DNA from: CBDCFL01 sp965216135
GTDB lineage: Bacteria; Pseudomonadota; Alphaproteobacteria; Rhodobacterales; Rhodobacteraceae
DNA: 64,000 nucleotides
Direction: 5' to 3'
Assembly: GCA_965216135.1 (NCBI GenBank)
Contig: CBDCFL010000017.1
Location: forward strand, 1-64,000
Shown: piece by piece, positions 45,337 through 54,066 of the stretch
How the letters are laid out: each line of letters opens with the position of its first letter
Numbering within the stretch: the stretch's first letter is position 1
The notes under the pieces: model-generated
Database searches by the model: none
The model's input: only the letters and a program-made list of their open reading frames with translations
Told to the model about the DNA's origin: nothing
Translations under genes and position numbers: made by a program

Positions 45337-46498
45337 TACCAACGGCATCAATTTCTGACTCTGTGGGGATTCCCAAATCGGTTTTGATCTGATTCAAGGT
45401 TGGCAAAGGAGGATCGCCATGCCAGCCAGTGTTCCGCTTCGTCGCGACTTTGATGCCCGCCACCTTCGTAAACTCGCCAGCCGTTGCAAGGATGCCCGGC
45501 AGAGCCGCCGTCTGTTGTCTCTTGCGGCGGTCTACGATGGCATGAGCCGTGGAGAGGCCGCAAGGATCGGTGGGATGGATCGCCAAACCCTGCGGGACTG
45601 GGTTCACCGGTTCAACGAAGAGGGACCGGATGGCCTCACCAACCGCAAGGGCGCGGGCCGGACGCGCTACCTGAGCGATGTCCAGATGAAAGAACTTGGC
45701 GAGATTGTCGAGACCGGCCCCGACCCGGCGGTGGACGGGGTTGTCCGCTGGCGGCGGATCGACCTGAAGCGGGTGATCGAGGCGCGCTTTGGCGTCATCT
45801 ATTCCGAGCGCGGGATATCCAGACTGCTTGGCGAACTGGGCTTTGCCCATATCAGCGCCCGCCCGCAGCATCCCAGGCAGGATAAGCGGATCATCGAGGC
45901 GTTTAAAAAAAACTTCGCCGACACGCTCCAGGTGCATATAGCTGACCTGCCAGCGGGAACGCCGGTGGAGATCTGGTTCCAGGACGAAGCACGCCTTGGC
46001 CAGAAGAATGGCCTGACGCGCCTGTGGGCGAGAAAGGGCACGCGCCCCCGCCAGCCGGCCGATCAGCGCTATCACAACGCCTATCTGTTCGGCGCCATCT
46101 GTCCGGCTCACGGCAAGGGGGCGGCGCTCATGCTGCCTTGGGCGGACGCGCAAGCCATGCAGATGCATCTCGACGAGATCAGCCGCCACGTCGCCCGAAA
46201 GGCCCATGCGGTTGTGCTGATGGATCGGGCCGGATGGCACACCACCGGCAAACTCAAAGTCCCGAAGAACCTCACCATCATCCTGCTGCCATCGCGCGCT
46301 CCGGAACTGAACCCGGTGGAAAATATCTGGCAGTACTTGCGCGCCAATTGGCTCTCCAACCGCGTGTTCGAAGACTACAATGCCATCGTCGATGCTGGAT
46401 GCGAAGCTTGGAAAAAGCTCATCGCACAGCCCGAAACCATCACATCAATCGGAATGCGAAAATGGGCCCATATCGGTCAATGTTAAATGCCGCTGGTA
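45337..46498 (+). mobile_element. IS630-type element ISb, copy 1
   Basis: A 1162-bp element with ends TACCAACGGCA / GCCGCTGGTA, TAA repeats at 45334-45336 and 46499-46501, and an intact transposase. The same element occurs at 50735-51896. Confidence 0.93.
45419..46486 (+). CDS. IS630-type transposase of ISb copy 1
   Basis: 355 residues, intact. HTH units KDARQSRRLLSLAAVYDGMS and EEGPDGLTNRKGAGRTRYLS; DDE core WFQDEARLGQK (Asp), VVLMDRAGWHT (Asp) and APELNPVENIWQY (Glu). The slippery run is A8 (EAFKKNFADT), in frame. It differs from copy 2 at a few residues, e.g. GMSRGE vs GMRRGE and KKLIAQ vs NKLVAQ. Confidence 0.93.
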   Translation: MPASVPLRRDFDARHLRKLASRCKDARQSRRLLSLAAVYDGMSRGEAARIGGMDRQTLRDWVHRFNEEGPDGLTNRKGAGRTRYLSDVQMKELGEIVETGPDPAVDGVVRWRRIDLKRVIEARFGVIYSERGISRLLGELGFAHISARPQHPRQDKRIIEAFKKNFADTLQVHIADLPAGTPVEIWFQDEARLGQKNGLTRLWARKGTRPRQPADQRYHNAYLFGAICPAHGKGAALMLPWADAQAMQMHLDEISRHVARKAHAVVLMDRAGWHTTGKLKVPKNLTIILLPSRAPELNPVENIWQYLRANWLSNRVFEDYNAIVDAGCEAWKKLIAQPETITSIGMRKWAHIGQC

Positions 46499-46531
46499 TA
46501 ATTTTTCTTGGGTGAAATACTCCGCGGGGGT

Positions 46532-46552
46532 CCGGGGGTGCGAAACCCCCGG
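46532..46552. terminator. perfect GC-rich stem-loop between converging genes
   Basis: CCGGGGGT-GCGAA-ACCCCCGG, an 8-bp perfect stem with a 5-base loop, 17 bp past the stop of the vWA gene (minus strand). No long T run follows on either strand, so termination efficiency is uncertain. Confidence 0.55.
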
Positions 46553-46568
46553 CCTTGCCGTATCAGCG

Positions 46569-47361
46569 CTATTCAACCGTGACCGCCACCGTGGCAATCA
46601 CCCGGTCGTCGGCACGCATGTAGTATCGCACTTCGTATTCGCCCGGCTCGTCTGGTATTTTCAGGTCCAAAGGCGAACCATCGCGGGTGTAACTGTATCG
46701 CTTGTATCTTTCGCCGACCTTGCCGATGCCAATGAAATCGCGCGCATAATCTGGGCCTTGCCAGATCACCTGCATCACGCCACCCGCCGTCACCTTGGCT
46801 GGTGTGGTCAATTCTGCAGCGACATCCTCAAGGAAAACGGTTTGGCTGGTCAATGCCCGGTCCGGATTGCCGATCGCAATATAGCGCACGACATATTCGC
46901 CCGGCTCCGAGGGCAATTCCAGATCAAGTGGCGAACCGGCGCGCGTATATGTGTAGCGATCGAAATTCAGTTCGGGCATGCCGACATGCGCGATCGACAC
47001 AAAATCCCCCTTGTAGTTTGGCCCGGTCCAGATCACCTGAACCGTATCGCCAACGCTGGCCGACGCCGGTGCCCTGATCTCGGCGCTGACATTTGTCACC
47101 TCAATTGTCGCACTGGCCTGCACTTCGCTGTCTTGCGCCAGGATATAGCGGATCTCGTATTGACCGGCTTCCAACGGAAGCCGCAAATCCAGCGGCGAAC
47201 CCTCGCGCGTATATGTATAGCCACGATATTTTCGCCCGTCAGAACCGACCTCGGCCACCGATATGAAATCACTTTTGTAGTCTGGTCCGGTCCAGATGAC
47301 CGGCACCCTGGCCCCCGCCACCGCCGTTGCTGGCGCTTTGATCGAGTACTCGATGCCGGTC
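46569..47361 (-). pseudogene. vWA-repeat protein gene, 3' piece (repeats 3-5)
   Basis: The last ~264 residues of the protein begun at 54043. Three repeats of ~85 residues, each with the pattern WTGPxYxxDFISVA ... YTYTREGSPLDLxLPxEPGEYEVRYI, and a natural stop at 46569. Excising the IS3 element with one ACGG restores VAITVTGIEYSIKAP in frame with the middle piece. The repeats are all-beta and probably Ig-like; a role in cell-envelope binding is inference. Confidence 0.85.
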
Positions 47362-47425
47362 ACGGTGACCTGCCCCCAATTTGAGGGCCACTTTTAGGTA
47401 GACTCTGTTCCTCTTTTGTTTGCCA

Positions 47426-48292
47426 TTATTCGGCGGCGTGAGCAATGGGCGGTGGCGCGGAGCCTTCAGATAGCTCAAGCGTCGCTGCCCATTGCGGTTT
47501 ATGGAAAGGCCTGTTTGCGGCAAATTCTTCCGGGGTTTGATAGTTCAGCGAAGAGTGGGGCCGGTTTTGATTGTAATCGATCCGCCAGTCCTCGATGATC
47601 CTTTCTGCCTCGGCCAGCGAGGTGAACCAGTTCAAGTTCAGGCATTCTTCGCGAAACCGGCCGTTGAAACTTTCGATGTAGGCGTTCTGGGTCGGCTTGC
47701 CCGGGTCGATGAAGTAGAGTTGCACGCCGTGATCATCTGCCCAGCCATCAAGCGCGCGGCCTCGTAGTTCAAGCCCATTGTCAACGGTCAGAACATCCGG
47801 GTACCCCCGCTCACGAGCCACCCGTTCCAGCATTTCCACCACACGGGAGCCGGGGATCGACAGGGCCACATCAATCGCCGGACATTCCCGTGTGCAGTCG
47901 TCTTTCAGATTGACGGTGCGGAACTTCCTGCCGTTGGCGAGCGCATCCATGGTGAAGTCCAGGCTCCACCGCTGGTTGGCGGCGATCGGGCACCAGGCAC
48001 CTTCGCGCACGCCCTTGGGGATTTTCTTGCGATTGCGGCGGCGCAGGGTCAGGCGCTCCTCTCGGTAAAGTCGCTCCACCACTTTCACGTTCACCTTGAA
48101 ACCCTCCTGGCCAAGCTTGGCATGCAACATGCGATAGCCATAGCGTCGGTGTTTGCCGGAAAGCGTGACCAGCCGTTCCCGTATCCTCGCATGGCGATCC
48201 GGCCTTCCTCTGTATTCATTACTCGATCTGGAAAACCCAATCAGCCCACAGGCCCGCCGAGTTGAAAACTGATAGTCACGGCAAAGAACCAT
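47426..48292 (-). CDS. IS3-family transposase OrfB
   Basis: 288 residues with an HTH_21 part (RDYQFSTRRACGLIGFSRSS) and an rve integrase core: RWSLDFTMDAL (Asp), VLTVDNGLELRG (Asp) and NAYIESFNGRFREECLN (Glu), ending PHSSLNYQTPEEFA. Normally made as a fusion with OrfA through -1 frameshifting at the orfA end. Confidence 0.92.
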   Translation of the reverse strand: MVLCRDYQFSTRRACGLIGFSRSSNEYRGRPDRHARIRERLVTLSGKHRRYGYRMLHAKLGQEGFKVNVKVVERLYREERLTLRRRNRKKIPKGVREGAWCPIAANQRWSLDFTMDALANGRKFRTVNLKDDCTRECPAIDVALSIPGSRVVEMLERVARERGYPDVLTVDNGLELRGRALDGWADDHGVQLYFIDPGKPTQNAYIESFNGRFREECLNLNWFTSLAEAERIIEDWRIDYNQNRPHSSLNYQTPEEFAANRPFHKPQWAATLELSEGSAPPPIAHAAE

Positions 48293-48318
48293 GACTGCTT
48301 CCCGGCGGCTTGCAGGCT

Positions 48319-48585
48319 TCAGAAGTTTTTTGCCAGAAGCCCTTTCAGGCCAGCATTATCAAGCATGGTTTCGGCCAGCAGCTTCTTCAGCTTGCCGTTC
48401 TCCGATTCCAGGTCTTTCAGCCGCCTGACATCGGAAATCTGAAGGCCGCCATACCTGGCTTTCCATTTGTAAAAGGTGGCATCCGACATACCGTGCTTAC
48501 GGCACAACTCTGACACTTTCGCACCCGCCGCATACTCCTGAATGATCCGAACAATCTGCTCTTCGCTAAACCGTGACTTGCGCAT
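48319..48585 (-). CDS. IS3-family transposase OrfA
   Basis: 88 residues. HTH MRKSRFSEEQIVRIIQEYAA and LCRKHGMSDATFYKWKARYG, then a leucine-zipper-like DLESENGKLKKLLAETMLDN. It provides DNA binding and multimerisation for the OrfAB transposase. Confidence 0.92.
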   Translation of the reverse strand: MRKSRFSEEQIVRIIQEYAAGAKVSELCRKHGMSDATFYKWKARYGGLQISDVRRLKDLESENGKLKKLLAETMLDNAGLKGLLAKNF

Positions 48586-48664
48586 TCTCTGTTCTCCTCG
48601 TTCTCGTGAACATTAGGCGAACAGATACTCCTTTCAAATGGACCAGTTTTCGGGGAGCAGGTCA

Positions 48665-49929
48665 ACGGTGATCGCAACCCGCGCGATGATCGTGCGTTTC
48701 TGCCCCATTGTGTAGACCAGATCATATTCGCCAGCCTCGGCGGGCATTTCCAGCAGCAACGGCGATCCTTCGCTGGTGTAGGAATAATTGACATGCTGAT
48801 CCGCGCCACGTTCGCTGACGGTGATATAATCGCCCTGGTAATCCGGTCCCGTCCAGGTAATCTCGACATCCGCACCAGCAGGCAGTTCGTCCGGCGCACT
48901 AAGCGTCGCGCTCACCGGGGTCACCGAGATCGGCATTTCCGCGAGCATCTTGCGACCATCGCCAAGCACATATTGAACCACAAATTCCCCTGGCACCGGT
49001 GGCATTTTTAGATCAAGCAACGGGCCTTCGCTTGTGTAGGTATATTCGATCAATTTGGAGCCCTTTCCGTCGGCCGGGGCCACCGCGATATAGTCGATTT
49101 GTGCATCGGGTCCGGTCCAACGCACTTGCACGGTCGACCCTGCCACCGCGCTCTCTGGCACTTCGACCGTGGTGCCCGGTTTGTATTCCGGCAGCTCCAG
49201 CACAACGACTTTATTCACCGATCCGACGCCGAAGCGTACTTCGGCAAAGGCCTCGTCTATGGGGCGCATCACCGAAACGGAATATTCGCCCTTGGACAGG
49301 TCTTGCTCCAGCCATGCCACAACTTCTGAAGTTAACAATTGCGCGTCGCCACGGCCCAAATCCCAGACCAGATCATCGGCGATGCGTGGTCCGTTCTTGC
49401 CATTGGTGGCATAGATCGTCACTTGCACAGGTTCCGGTTCTGGTTGCGGCGAAGGTTCGGCCACTACGGTCAGCGCCTCGCTTAACTCGGAAGCATTTGA
49501 GGCTGCGCGAAACGTGCCGCCGGTTTCATGCGCCAAACACTGCATCTGGGCGATGACTTCGGGGTCGTCAATATTGAAGCCCACCACATGGACGGTAAAA
49601 TCAATGCCTGCCTCTTCCAGCAGGCGAGCGGCTTCGCAGGGGTCGGGGTGGCAGGTTTCAATCCCGTCGGACACCAATATGACGGTCGCCTTTTCCTCGG
49701 TGTAACGCAGCGCCTCGGCTGCGGCGATCACCGCGTCGGTCATCGGGGTTTTGCCTTTGTGCTGGATCGCATTGACCGCAGCCTCAATGGCCGCTCGGGT
49801 ATCGCCGGCGGGTTCGACCAACGTTTCAATGTCGCTACAGTCGCCGCGGCACCGGTGGCCGTAAACCGTAAGCCCCAGGGCCTGTTCGGCAGGCAACCCC
49901 TGCAGCAAATCTAAACCGGCATTCTCCAT
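48665..49929 (-). pseudogene. vWA-repeat protein gene, middle piece (vWA core and repeats 1-2)
   Basis: Encodes most of the von Willebrand A domain (LGLTVYGHRCRGDCSDIETL, KGKTPMTDAVIAAAEALRY containing the MIDAS Thr, TVILVSDGIETCHPDPC), a linker with PSPQPEPEPVQV, and the first two WTGP...GEY repeats. It is continuous in frame with the 5' piece once IS1380 and one ATGGA are removed (PQMENAGLDLL). Confidence 0.88.
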
Positions 49930-50149
49930 TTGGCTTGCCTCCCGTGAGGCTAAAGCAACCGAAGGCGACTTTCCAGGCGATTTCTGCCTCCGATCCGCGT
50001 GTGGTGCTGCGTGCCGGCCGGATAGCACGACCAAACAGGCCGATCCGACCGCTTAAGGCGTCTCTCGACGCGTTTTCGGACACACCTTTCCTGTCACCAG
50101 CGTTGGATTTAGCCGATCTGGGCGGGTTTCTGGTCATGTGCACCCTGTT

Positions 50150-50731
50150 GCGGCAGGCGGATCGCGCAGCCCGTTGATCAGGCCAGGAATCCCGGCGAAC
50201 ACTTGCCGCGGCAGTGCCGCCTCGGCCATCTGGAAGATGGCGTAGCGGCCATGGCGCACCAGCCGCGTACCGGTCCTGATCAGCCGTTCGCGCAAAGAGG
50301 TCAGTGACCATGTCTCGATCTCGCTGGGCGTCGCTGGCGTGCGCAGGAAGTTCGCCGGATTGTAGGCGAGGGCATGAAGCTGTAGCCGGACGGCGTTGGC
50401 GGCAAAGCGCATGCAGGAAAGCCGCGTCCACTTCAGCGCGTACTTGCCTTCCTTGATGTGCTGCCCGGCTGTGCCCCGGCCGTTGTAGAACGCCGGCACC
50501 CGCTCATTGGGCAGGCTGCGATTGGTGACGATGAAGCCCACGCGCGGGAACAACCCGCCCGGATGGAACTCGACCCTGGACACCACCCGGCGCGGCTTCA
50601 CCCAGCTCCCCGCCTGATACTGGAAGCTGGTGCAGGTGCGGATCACCGTGTGCGACGGCCGACCCGGCCTGCGCCGCAGCAGCCGGGAAATCCGCTCATA
50701 GAGCTTGCTGTTGCCCTTGATCCGGATGGCG
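50150..50731 (-). pseudogene. IS1380-family transposase, 3' part
   Basis: The minus strand reads YAIRIKGNSKLYERISRLLR, then FPRVGFIVTNRSLPNERVPA, FYNGRGTAGQHIKEGKYALK and FAANAVRLQLHALAYNPANF, the C-terminal half of IS1380 transposases with the conserved GTAGQHIKEGK. It continues the part at 51900-53792, from which ISb copy 2 separates it. Confidence 0.88.
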
Positions 50732-50734
50732 TAA

Positions 50735-51896
50735 TACCAGCGGCATTTAACATTGACCGATATGGGCCCATTTTCGCATTCCGATTGATGTGATGGTTTC
50801 GGGCTGTGCGACGAGCTTGTTCCAAGCTTCGCATCCAGCATCGACGATGGCATTGTAGTCTTCGAACACGCGGTTGGAGAGCCAATTGGCGCGCAAGTAC
50901 TGCCAGATATTTTCCACCGGGTTCAGTTCCGGAGCGCGCGATGGCAGCAGGATGATGGTGAGGTTCTTCGGGACTTTGAGTTTGCCGGTGGTGTGCCATC
51001 CGGCCCGATCCATCAGCACAACCGCATGGGCCTTTCGGGCGACGTGGCGGCTGATCTCGTCGAGATGCATCTGCATGGCTTGCGCGTCCGCCCAAGGCAG
51101 CATGAGCGCCGCCCCCTTGCCGTGAGCCGGACAGATGGCGCCGAACAGATAGGCGTTGTGATAGCGCTGATCGGCCGGCTGGCGGGGGCGCGTGCCCTTT
51201 CTCGCCCACAGGCGCGTCAGGCCATTCTTCTGGCCAAGGCGTGCTTCGTCCTGGAACCAGATCTCCACCGGCGTTCCCGCTGGCAGGTCAGCTATATGCA
51301 CCTGGAGCGTGTCGGCGAAGTTTTTTTTAAACGCCTCGATGATCCGCTTATCCTGCCTGGGATGCTGCGGGCGGGCGCTGATATGGGCAAAGCCCAGTTC
51401 GCCAAGCAGTCTGGATATCCCGCGCTCGGAATAGATGACGCCAAAGCGCGCCTCGATCACCCGCTTCAGGTCGATCCGCCGCCAGCGGACAACCCCGTCC
51501 ACCGCCGGATCGGGGCCGGTCTCGACAATCTCGCCAAGTTCTTTCATCTGGACATCGCTCAGGTAGCGCGTCCGGCCCGCGCCCTTGCGGTTGGTGAGGC
51601 CATCCGGTCCCTCTTCGTTGAACCGGTGAACCCAGTCCCGCAGGGTTTGGCGATCCATCCCACCGATCCTTGCGGCCTCTCCACGGCGCATGCCATCGTA
51701 GACCGCCGCAAGAGACAACAGACGGCGGCTCTGCCGGGCATCCTTGCAACGGCTGGCGAGTTTACGAAGGTGGCGGGCATCAAAGTCGCGACGAAGCGGA
51801 ACACTGGCTGGCATGGCGATCCTCCTTTGCCAACCTTGAATCAGATCAAAACCGATTTGGGAATCCCCACAGAGTCAGAAATTGATGCCGTTGGTA
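50735..51896 (-). mobile_element. IS630-type element ISb, copy 2, inside IS1380
   Basis: A 1162-bp element, ends TACCAGCGGC / GCCGTTGGTA, TAA repeats at 50732-50734 and 51897-51899. It lies within the IS1380 transposase gene (GWGY | AIRIKG junction). Confidence 0.93.
50747..51814 (-). CDS. IS630-type transposase of ISb copy 2
   Basis: Intact 355 residues, nearly identical to the copy at 45419. A8 slippery run in frame; DDE residues in WFQDEARLG, LMDRAGWHT and APELNPVENIW. Confidence 0.92.
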   Translation of the reverse strand: MPASVPLRRDFDARHLRKLASRCKDARQSRRLLSLAAVYDGMRRGEAARIGGMDRQTLRDWVHRFNEEGPDGLTNRKGAGRTRYLSDVQMKELGEIVETGPDPAVDGVVRWRRIDLKRVIEARFGVIYSERGISRLLGELGFAHISARPQHPRQDKRIIEAFKKNFADTLQVHIADLPAGTPVEIWFQDEARLGQKNGLTRLWARKGTRPRQPADQRYHNAYLFGAICPAHGKGAALMLPWADAQAMQMHLDEISRHVARKAHAVVLMDRAGWHTTGKLKVPKNLTIILLPSRAPELNPVENIWQYLRANWLSNRVFEDYNAIVDAGCEAWNKLVAQPETITSIGMRKWAHIGQC

Positions 51897-51899
51897 TAA

Positions 51900-52640
51900 C
51901 CCCAGCCCTCGGCCTCCAGGAGATCGAACAGCGTAGGGATGGCAAAGGCGGCGTCACCTCGGAAATAGCGCCGGGTGATCGAGGGTCGCGTGTCGCTCGA
52001 ATATCTTGCCAGCACCGGGCGCAGCACATCCTCCCGGCCATCGGCGCTGTGGACATTGCCGGGACGCAGCGCACATCGCTCCAGATCGCCGAACTGGTTG
52101 AACACGAACAGTGGGTGCAGGCACTTGGATTGGAAATGCCCGTTCCACATTGCACCTTCCTGATCGCCATGCACAGGGCTCTCGGAGCTGTCCATATCCA
52201 GCGTGATGCTCTTCGGCGGCCTCCGGTCATGCACCGCGTCGATCCAGCGGCCGGGCAGATCAGCGAGGGCGGCGAGGTTCTCCGGTCGGGTCAGCATCTT
52301 CGTCTCGAACCGACCCATGGCGCTGGCCGACGCCGCACCCCGCTTCACCGCACGTCCACCGATGAGTTGGCGCATCACCGGATCACGGCACAGTCGGTCG
52401 GCGTCGTTGACGTCCTCATAGCCGGCAAGGCGTGGGAAAACCGATTGGCGCAGAAGGCCGGCGAGATTGTGGCGGCCATTCCGGCCAGTGCGCGGATCGG
52501 TGATCAGCCCCGCCGCCATGTCCGTCAGCCCGAGGGCGTCGTCCAACTCGCGGTGGAGCAATAGCCCGCCGTCCGAACTGATCGACGATCCACGGAACGC
52601 GACCTTGACCGAGCAGTCGAATTGGAACCGAAGAGGGCTT
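51900..52640 (-). pseudogene. IS1380-family transposase, middle part
   Basis: The minus strand carries VKVAFRGSSISSDGGLLLHR, ITDPRTGRNGRHNLAGLLRQ, LAGYEDVNDADRLCRDPVMR and KSITLDMDSSESPVHGDQEG (catalytic Asp in TLDMDSSE), typical of IS1380. The N-terminal dozen residues (MRANATGEVQT) lie beyond the IS1595 element at 53769-53792. Confidence 0.9.
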
Positions 52641-52648
52641 GTTTGTAC

Positions 52649-53760
52649 CGTGCCTATCCGGTTGTCACCCACACCCACTACATCTAGGGTGCTCCCAGTC
52701 GCCCGAGTAAAGCTCGGCGTAAGTGGGAGCGGTGACATCGCCAGCGATTCCGAGCAGGGACCGGAAGGCGTTGAACGGGCAGAACCGCCTGTTGAAGCGG
52801 AAGGTGAACTCGTTGAGGTAGGCTTGGAGGTGCTGGTGGCTCACGCCGTGATGAATGCCACTCAGCCACGTCTTCAGGTTGGCGAAGACGAGATGAATGG
52901 TCGGCAGATACTCCTCAGCGACCTGGGAGTTGCCTCGCTCGGCGACGGCGAGGTGTTTGTAGCCGCGCTTGGCGAGGCTGGTATAGCCGGACCAATCGTC
53001 GGTGATGACCGACGCACCCGAAGTAACGGCACCCTCGACAAAGCCGCAGAGCGATTCCGCGCTGCGGTCTGGCACGACAGCGAGTCGGACACGTCCGGCG
53101 TAGCGACCGCCCTTCCGCTTATCGAGCTTGGTTCCCGGCTTGCGCTGTCGCACTTCAACGGCGCTGGCGACAAGAAGCTTGTGGTGAACGCCCCGGCCCT
53201 TGCCGCGCGTGCGGCCGCCGACCCAGGTTTCGTCGACTTCGACATGGTCGCAGGCCTCGCTGCCGATGCGGTCCTGATCCGGCCGAACCATACCAGCGCG
53301 GAGCTTGTGGAGGATCTGAAAGGCGGTTTCGTAACGGGAAAGCCCGACCTGGCGCTGGAACTGTGTGGCAGACATGCCGGGCGTCTGGCTGGCAACCAGA
53401 TAGGCCGCCCAGAACCATACGCCCAGCGACGTATGGGAGCGCTCCATGACCGTCCCCGCCGTCAGCCCGGTGTCGCGGCGGCACTTTCGACAGCGCAAGA
53501 CGCCGGGCCGGCTGGTGAAGCGGAACGGCTCTGCCGCCGTCTGGCAATGGGGGCAGACGAACCCGTCACCCCACCGCGCCTTCTCCAGGTAGGCGGCACA
53601 GGCCGCGTCATCCGGGAAAAGTCGTTGAAACTCGGGAAACGACCGCGGAAACGAAAGGTCTTCGCGCTGCGGAACATCCATCCCCGCTTCGTCCGCCTCC
53701 CGAGCCACTCGACGCCACACCCTACATATAGTGGGTGTGGGTGACAACCGGATAGGCACG
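52649..53760 (-). mobile_element. IS1595-family element, copy 2, inside IS1380
   Basis: A 1112-bp element, ends CGTGCCTATCC / GGATAGGCACG, with the 8-bp target repeat GTTTGTAC at 52641-52648 and 53761-53768. It interrupts the IS1380 transposase near its start. Confidence 0.94.
52665..53681 (-). CDS. IS1595-family transposase, copy 2
   Basis: Intact ~338 residues, nearly identical to copy 1 at 20622, with the zinc ribbon CPHCQTAAEPF...CRKCRRDTG and the ISXO2-like DDE domain CDHVEVDETWVGG. Start at MDVPQRED by the same reasoning as copy 1. Confidence 0.92.
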   Translation of the reverse strand: MDVPQREDLSFPRSFPEFQRLFPDDAACAAYLEKARWGDGFVCPHCQTAAEPFRFTSRPGVLRCRKCRRDTGLTAGTVMERSHTSLGVWFWAAYLVASQTPGMSATQFQRQVGLSRYETAFQILHKLRAGMVRPDQDRIGSEACDHVEVDETWVGGRTRGKGRGVHHKLLVASAVEVRQRKPGTKLDKRKGGRYAGRVRLAVVPDRSAESLCGFVEGAVTSGASVITDDWSGYTSLAKRGYKHLAVAERGNSQVAEEYLPTIHLVFANLKTWLSGIHHGVSHQHLQAYLNEFTFRFNRRFCPFNAFRSLLGIAGDVTAPTYAELYSGDWEHPRCSGCG

Positions 53761-53768
53761 GTTTGTAC

Positions 53769-53864
53769 TTCACCCGTCGCGTTCGCACGCAAATTCCCGC
53801 TCCAACCCGGTTAACTCATTGTATAATCGGGTATATCACGCTTCTGCGGGTGAAGAAACGGGCA
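53769..53864 (-). pseudogene. IS1380 left end with transposase start codons
   Basis: Outer ~95 bp of IS1380. It contains the ATG at 53792 (MRANATGEVQT) that continues into the middle part at 52640 when IS1595 and one 8-bp repeat are removed. Confidence 0.75.
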
Positions 53865-54043
53865 TCCATCTGGGGAATGCGGGCTGAGACAACCTCTTGC
53901 GCTATGGTGATCTTGGCGGTGCCGTCAATCTGGCCCCACATCGAACCCGACCCATCTAGAACCAATATGGTGCGTGGATTGTCATGGGCCCAAGCAGCCG
54001 TCGTCAGAACGTAAAGGAGTGAAATTGTGACAAATTTTAGCAT
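53865..54043 (-). pseudogene. vWA-repeat protein gene, 5' piece (signal peptide and MIDAS)
   Basis: Starts at 54043 with a Sec signal peptide (MLKFVTISLLYVLTTAAWAH, cleavage likely after AWA). The vWA MIDAS strand follows: TILVLDGSGSMWGQIDG (DxSxS), then TAKITIAQEVVSARIPQM, where IS1380 is inserted. With the pieces at 48665 and 46569 it forms a 743-residue secreted protein. GGGTGGG upstream is a possible ribosome site; an IS5-family element sits 24 bp upstream of the start. Confidence 0.88.
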
Positions 54044-54066
54044 CGACCCACCCAGCTGGTTGTCTA

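Larger units (their letters stand above)
45308..46523. terminator. long imperfect hairpin after lpdA, split by ISb in its loop
   Basis: The left arm GGAGTATTTCCACCAGGAAA (45308-45327) and right arm TTTTCTTGGGTGAAATACTC (46503-46522) pair almost completely when ISb and one TAA are removed, with loop GCATGTAA. It lies just after lpdA, with the vWA gene converging from the other side, so a bidirectional terminator is likely. Confidence 0.6.
47366..48664 (-). mobile_element. IS3-family element (IS407 group)
   Basis: A 1299-bp element with ends TGACCTGC... / ...GCAGGTCA, flanked by a 4-bp target repeat ACGG (47362-47365 and 48665-48668). Excision restores the host reading frame exactly. The terminal TGACCTGC and 4-bp repeat fit the IS407 group. 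Confidence 0.93.
49930..53864 (-). mobile_element. IS1380-family element carrying nested ISb and IS1595
   Basis: A 3935-bp span between ATGGA repeats (minus strand; 49925-49929 and 53865-53869). Removing ISb with one TAA and IS1595 with one 8-bp repeat leaves 1650 bp, the expected IS1380 length. The boundaries come from frame restoration of the host gene; the terminal inverted repeats are not obvious by eye. Confidence 0.8.

Noticed and set aside
44954..46240. 428-residue antisense frame across lpdA and ISb
   Set aside because: Spans an IS junction and opposes two clear genes; composition artefact.
50993..52564. 523-residue plus-strand frame
   Set aside because: Runs across the ISb/IS1380 junction on the antisense strand of both transposases.
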